Notes under the pieces: model-generated
Databases searched by the model: none
What the model saw: the letters and a program-made list of their open reading frames with translations, nothing else
Told to the model about the DNA's origin: nothing
Program-made: the position numbers and the translations under genes
NCBI RefSeq assembly: GCF_003050925.1
Contig: NZ_QAOV01000013.1
Coordinates: 1-64,000 of the forward strand
Reading direction: 5' to 3'
Source: Pseudomonas sp. GV085
GTDB lineage: Bacteria; Pseudomonadota; Gammaproteobacteria; Pseudomonadales; Pseudomonadaceae
DNA: 64,000 bases
Shown here: piece after piece, positions 60,354 through 64,000 of the stretch
Layout of the letters: each line of letters begins with the position of its first letter
How positions within the stretch are numbered: position 1 is the stretch's first letter

Positions 60354-61544
60354 TTAGAACGAGTCACCCGGCACACGAACATAACCTTCCATCAACACTC
60401 GCGCACTGCGGCTCATGATCGCCTTGTTCACGGTCCATTCGCCATTGACCTGACTGGCCTCGGCGCCGACACGCAGGGTGCCGGACGGGTGGCCGAAGCG
60501 CACCGCATTGCGTTCGATACCGCCCGCCGCGAGGTTGACCAAAGTGCCGGAAATCGCTGCCGCCGTGCCGATCGCCACCGCCGCCGTGCCCATCATCGCG
60601 TGGTGCAATTTACCCATGGACAGTGCACGCACCAGCAGATCGACATCGCCTGCCGCAATCGCCTTGCCGCTTGAGGCCACGTAATCCGCAGGCTTGGCCA
60701 CGAAGGCCACCTTCGGCGTGTGCTGCCGCTTGGCCGCTTCGTCGATGTTCGAAATCAGCCCCATGCGCAGCGCGCCGTAGGCACGGATGGTTTCGAACAT
60801 CAGCAAGGCTTTCGGGTCGCCATTGATCGCGCCCTGCAACTCGGTGCCCTTGTAGCCGATGTCTTCGGCATTGACGAAAATCGTCGGGATGCCGGCGTTG
60901 ATCATGGTCGCCTTGAAGGTACCGACGCCGGGTACTTCCAGGTCATCCACGAGGTTGCCGGTAGGGAACATCGAACCGCCGCCGCCCTCTTCATCCGCCG
61001 CAGGGTCGAGGAACTCGATCTGCACTTCGGCCGCAGGGAAGGTCACGCCGTCGAGTTCGAAATCGCCGGTTTCCTGCACTTCTCCGTTGGTGATCGGCAC
61101 GTGGGCGATGATGGTCTTGCCGATGTTGGCCTGCCACACGCGAACCACCGCCACGCCGTTGTGCGGGATGCGGCTGGCGTCCACCAGACCGTTGCTGACG
61201 GCGAACGAACCGACTGCCGCCGACAGGTTGCCGCAGTTGCCGCTCCAGTCGACGAACGGCTTGTCGATCGACACCTGTCCGAACAGGTAATCGACGTCGT
61301 GATCGGCCTTGATGCTTTTCGACAGAATCACGGTTTTGCTGGTGCTGGAGGTCGCGCCGCCCATGCCGTCGATTTGTTTGTCGTACGGGTCGGGGCTGCC
61401 GATTACGCGCAGCAGCAAAGCGTCGCGGGCCGGGCCTGGGACCTGTGCCGCTTCAGGCAAATCCTTGAGGCTGAAAAACACGCCTTTGCTGGTGCCGCCG
61501 CGCATGTATGTCGCGGGTATCTTGATTTGAGCTGCGTGAGCCAT
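60354..61544 (-). CDS. prpF: 2-methylaconitate cis-trans isomerase PrpF
   Basis: Partner of AcnD in the methylcitrate cycle; isomerises the 2-methyl-aconitate made by AcnD so that it can be hydrated to methylisocitrate. The 396-residue protein begins MAHAAQIKIPATYMRGGTSKGVFF, with the conserved TYMRGGTSKG substrate site and DWSGNCGNLSAAVGSFA carrying the catalytic cysteine of the diaminopimelate-epimerase-like fold. It follows acnD by 62 bp on the same strand. Its presence identifies acnD as the methylcitrate-specific form. Confidence 0.95.
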   Translation of the reverse strand: MAHAAQIKIPATYMRGGTSKGVFFSLKDLPEAAQVPGPARDALLLRVIGSPDPYDKQIDGMGGATSSTSKTVILSKSIKADHDVDYLFGQVSIDKPFVDWSGNCGNLSAAVGSFAVSNGLVDASRIPHNGVAVVRVWQANIGKTIIAHVPITNGEVQETGDFELDGVTFPAAEVQIEFLDPAADEEGGGGSMFPTGNLVDDLEVPGVGTFKATMINAGIPTIFVNAEDIGYKGTELQGAINGDPKALLMFETIRAYGALRMGLISNIDEAAKRQHTPKVAFVAKPADYVASSGKAIAAGDVDLLVRALSMGKLHHAMMGTAAVAIGTAAAISGTLVNLAAGGIERNAVRFGHPSGTLRVGAEASQVNGEWTVNKAIMSRSARVLMEGYVRVPGDSF

Positions 61545-61606
61545 GGTGCTCGTTACTCCTTGAGATGAGACACGGGACCCAAGGTCCCGTGTCCGTACAG
61601 CCTGTA

Positions 61607-64000
61607 TTAAACGGCGACCGCCGACTCTTCGAGGAAGTCCTGGGCAAAGCGTTGCAACACGCCGCCGGCCTCGTAGATCGACACTTCTTCAGCGGTGTCG
61701 AGGCGGCAGGTCACCGGCACATCGACGCGTTCGCCGTTCTTGCGATGGATCACCAGCGTCAGGTCTGCACGCGGAGTGCGGTCGCCAATCACGTCGTAGG
61801 TTTCACTGCCGTCGATGGCCAGGCTGTGACGGTTGGTGCCCGGTTTGAACTCCAGCGGCAACACGCCCATGCCCACCAGGTTGGTGCGGTGAATGCGCTC
61901 GAAACCTTCGGCGGCAATCGCTTCCACACCCGCCAGGCGCACGCCCTTGGCCGCCCAGTCGCGAGACGATCCCTGCCCGTAGTCGGCGCCGGCGATGATG
62001 ATCAGCGGCTGCTTGCGATCCATGTAGGTTTCGATGGCTTCCCACATGCGCATCACTTTGCCTTCCGGCTCGACACGGGCCAGCGAACCCTGCTTGACCT
62101 TGCCGTTTTCCTGAACCATTTCGTTGAACAGTTTCGGGTTGGCGAAGGTGGCGCGTTGCGCGGTCAGGTGGTCACCACGGTGAGTCGCGTAAGAGTTGAA
62201 GTCCTCTTCCGGCAGGCCCATTTTCGCCAGGTATTCGCCGGCGGCGCTGTCGAGCATGATGGCGTTGGATGGCGACAGGTGATCGGTGGTGATGTTGTCC
62301 GGCAGTACCGCCAGAGGGCGCATGCCCTTGAGCGGACGAGCGCCGGCCAGCGCGCCTTCCCAGTACGGCGGACGGCGGATGTAGGTGCTCATTTCGCGCC
62401 AGTCGTACAGCGGCGCGACTTTCGGGCCGGTGTCTTCGTGGATGGCGAACATCGGGATGTACACCTGGCGGAACTGCTCAGGTTTCACCGAGGCTTTCAC
62501 CACCGAGTCGATTTCTTCGTCGCTCGGCCAGATGTCTTTCAGGCGGATTTCCTTGCCATCCACCACGCCCAGAACATCTTTTTCGATGTCGAAACGGATG
62601 GTGCCAGCGATGGCATAAGCAACCACCAATGGCGGCGACGCGAGGAACGCCTGCTTGGCGTACGGGTGGATCCGCCCGTCGAAGTTGCGGTTACCGGACA
62701 ACACGGCCGTGGCGTACAGGTCGCGGTCGATGATCTCTTGCTGGATCACCGGGTCCAGTGCGCCGGACATGCCGTTGCAGGTGGTGCAGGCGAAAGCCAC
62801 GACGCCGAAGCCGAGTTTGTCCAGCTCATCGGTCAGGCCGGCTTCGTCGAGGTACAGCGCGACGGTTTTCGAACCCGGTGCCAGGGACGACTTGACCCAC
62901 GGCTTGCGAGTCAGGCCGAGCTTGTTGGCGTTGCGCGCCAGCAGGCCGGCGGCAATCACGTTGCGCGGGTTGCTGGTGTTGGTGCAGCTGGTGATGGCGG
63001 CGATGATCACCGCGCCATCCGGCATTTGACCCGGCACATCGTCCCATTTGCCGGAGATGCCTTTGGCTGCCAGATCCGAAACCGCGACACGAGCGTGCGG
63101 GTTGCTCGGGCCAGCCATGTTGCGCACCACCGAAGACAGGTCGAAGGTCAGGCCGCGCTCGTATTGCGCACCTTTGAGGCTGTCAGCCCACAGGCCGGTC
63201 TGCCTGGCGTAGTTCTCGACCAACTGCACCTGCTCGTCTTCACGGCCGGTGAGTTTGAGGTAGTCGATGGTCTGTTGGTCGATGTAGAACATCGCCGCGG
63301 TGGCGCCGTATTCCGGGGCCATGTTGGAGATGGTCGCGCGGTCGCCGAGGGTCAGCTTTGATGCGCCCTCACCGAAGAATTCCAGCCATGCACCGACCAC
63401 TTTTTGCTTGCGCAGGAACTCGGTCAGCGCCAGCACCATGTCGGTGGCGGTGATGCCCGGTTGCAACTTGCCAGTCAATTCGACGCCAACGCTTTCCGGC
63501 AGACGCATCCACGATGCGCGGCCGAGCATCACGCTTTCGGCTTCGAGACCACCAACACCGATGGCGATCACGCCCAACGCATCGACGTGCGGGGTGTGGC
63601 TGTCGGTGCCGACGCAGGTATCAGGGAAGGCCACGCCGTCTCGCACCTGGATCACCGGAGACATTTTCTCCAGGTTGATCTGGTGCATGATGCCGTTGCC
63701 CGGCGGGATCACGTCGACGTTCTTGAACGCCTTCTTGGTCCAGTTGATGAAGTGGAAACGGTCTTCGTTGCGACGGTCTTCGATGGCGCGGTTCTTCTCG
63801 AACGCCTCTGGATCGAAACCGCCGCGCTCGACGGCCAGGGAGTGGTCGACGATCAGTTGCGTCGGCACCACCGGGTTGACTTGTGCCGGGTCACCGCCCT
63901 GCAGTGCAATGGCGTCACGCAGGCCGGCGAGGTCGACCAGCGCGGTCTGCCCGAGAATGTCGTGGCACACCACGCGGGCCGGGAACCACGGGAAGTCGAG
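61607..64000 (-). CDS. acnD: Fe/S-dependent 2-methylisocitrate dehydratase AcnD (5' end outside window)
   Basis: Aconitase-family enzyme converting 2-methylcitrate to 2-methyl-aconitate in propionate degradation. The visible 797 residues begin in mid-protein at LDFPWFPARVVCHDILGQTA and continue without interruption to the natural C-terminus, so only the N-terminal part, roughly the first 60-70 residues, is missing. The [4Fe-4S] ligand cysteines (CTNTSNPRNV; CTTCNGMSG) and the swivel-domain motif YGQGSSRDWAAKG are present. Pairing with prpF supports AcnD over a housekeeping aconitase. It and the two downstream genes form the end of the prp operon. Confidence 0.95.
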   Translation of the reverse strand, partial: LDFPWFPARVVCHDILGQTALVDLAGLRDAIALQGGDPAQVNPVVPTQLIVDHSLAVERGGFDPEAFEKNRAIEDRRNEDRFHFINWTKKAFKNVDVIPPGNGIMHQINLEKMSPVIQVRDGVAFPDTCVGTDSHTPHVDALGVIAIGVGGLEAESVMLGRASWMRLPESVGVELTGKLQPGITATDMVLALTEFLRKQKVVGAWLEFFGEGASKLTLGDRATISNMAPEYGATAAMFYIDQQTIDYLKLTGREDEQVQLVENYARQTGLWADSLKGAQYERGLTFDLSSVVRNMAGPSNPHARVAVSDLAAKGISGKWDDVPGQMPDGAVIIAAITSCTNTSNPRNVIAAGLLARNANKLGLTRKPWVKSSLAPGSKTVALYLDEAGLTDELDKLGFGVVAFACTTCNGMSGALDPVIQQEIIDRDLYATAVLSGNRNFDGRIHPYAKQAFLASPPLVVAYAIAGTIRFDIEKDVLGVVDGKEIRLKDIWPSDEEIDSVVKASVKPEQFRQVYIPMFAIHEDTGPKVAPLYDWREMSTYIRRPPYWEGALAGARPLKGMRPLAVLPDNITTDHLSPSNAIMLDSAAGEYLAKMGLPEEDFNSYATHRGDHLTAQRATFANPKLFNEMVQENGKVKQGSLARVEPEGKVMRMWEAIETYMDRKQPLIIIAGADYGQGSSRDWAAKGVRLAGVEAIAAEGFERIHRTNLVGMGVLPLEFKPGTNRHSLAIDGSETYDVIGDRTPRADLTLVIHRKNGERVDVPVTCRLDTAEEVSIYEAGGVLQRFAQDFLEESAVAV

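Overview
The window is a piece of a Pseudomonas chromosome, most likely of the P. fluorescens/P. putida side of the genus. The evidence is the anr-hemN pair with an Anr box, the oprF-sigX-cmpX-crfX-cmaX block, Rmf with a structured leader, the nasST/nasA/nirBD/nasC/cobA cluster, an acnD-prpF-prpD propionate locus, and at least 17 REP doublets of the kind that fill intergenic regions in this group. No tRNA, rRNA operon, prophage, insertion sequence, plasmid function or CRISPR array was seen. Almost all sequence is explained by chromosomal housekeeping and metabolic genes.

Layout. 1-4.4 kb: hemN, anr, apt and a convergent acyl-CoA dehydrogenase. 4.5-11.4 kb: recR, an MDR-family reductase, ybaB and dnaX on the minus strand, an orphan solute-binding protein, the 4.5S RNA gene and a zinc-metallopeptidase-like gene. 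11.6-19.4 kb: ligA, zipA, smc and a GntR regulator that ends 2 bp before smc. 19.7-28.3 kb: purine catabolism (xdhA-xdhB-xdhC-guaD), a GntR/FCD regulator and a BenE-family transporter. 28.4-37.5 kb: yggL, dacB, a CHASE-PAS-PAS-GGDEF diguanylate cyclase, rlmKL, rmf and pyrD. 37.6-49.4 kb: assimilatory nitrate cluster nasS, nasT, nasA, a PP2C-Ser/Thr-kinase fusion, nirB, nirD, nasC, cobA. 49.6-55.2 kb: oprF, sigX, cmpX, crfX, cmaX, rraA, an alpha/beta hydrolase. 55.4-58.8 kb: divergent ppsA and ppsR. 58.8-64 kb: prpD, prpF and the 3' part of acnD, which runs off the window.

How the parts work together. The nitrate cluster is the most informative region. NasS (sensor) and NasT (ANTAR antiterminator) precede nasA, and the cluster shows three sequences that match the sigma-54 -24/-12 consensus, before nasS, nasA and nirB. 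Each is followed by a short leader that ends in an intrinsic terminator. The nasA and nirB leaders carry hairpins with six-base loops that have A at position 1 and G at position 4, the signature of ANTAR-protein targets. In both, the last hairpin shares bases with the 5' arm of the terminator, so the two structures exclude each other. The nirB leader appears to hold three such hairpins, and the nasS leader holds a weaker version, which would make NasST autoregulated. The model is nitrogen-limitation initiation through RpoN, then nitrate-dependent antitermination at several points. A PP2C-kinase fusion of unknown target lies 8 bp behind nasA.

Other regulatory structure: a perfect Anr site before hemN, two TGAC-N6-GTCA palindromes 23 bp apart before xdhA, an ATTGT-AC-ACAAT palindrome between the GntR gene and the BenE-family gene, and four tandem hairpins in the rmf leader. 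REP doublets fall into at least three sequence families; one supplies the stop codon of the BenE-family gene, another reaches into the 3' end of cobA, and one lies between xdhB and xdhC. All of this rests on reading the sequence; no database search or folding program was run.
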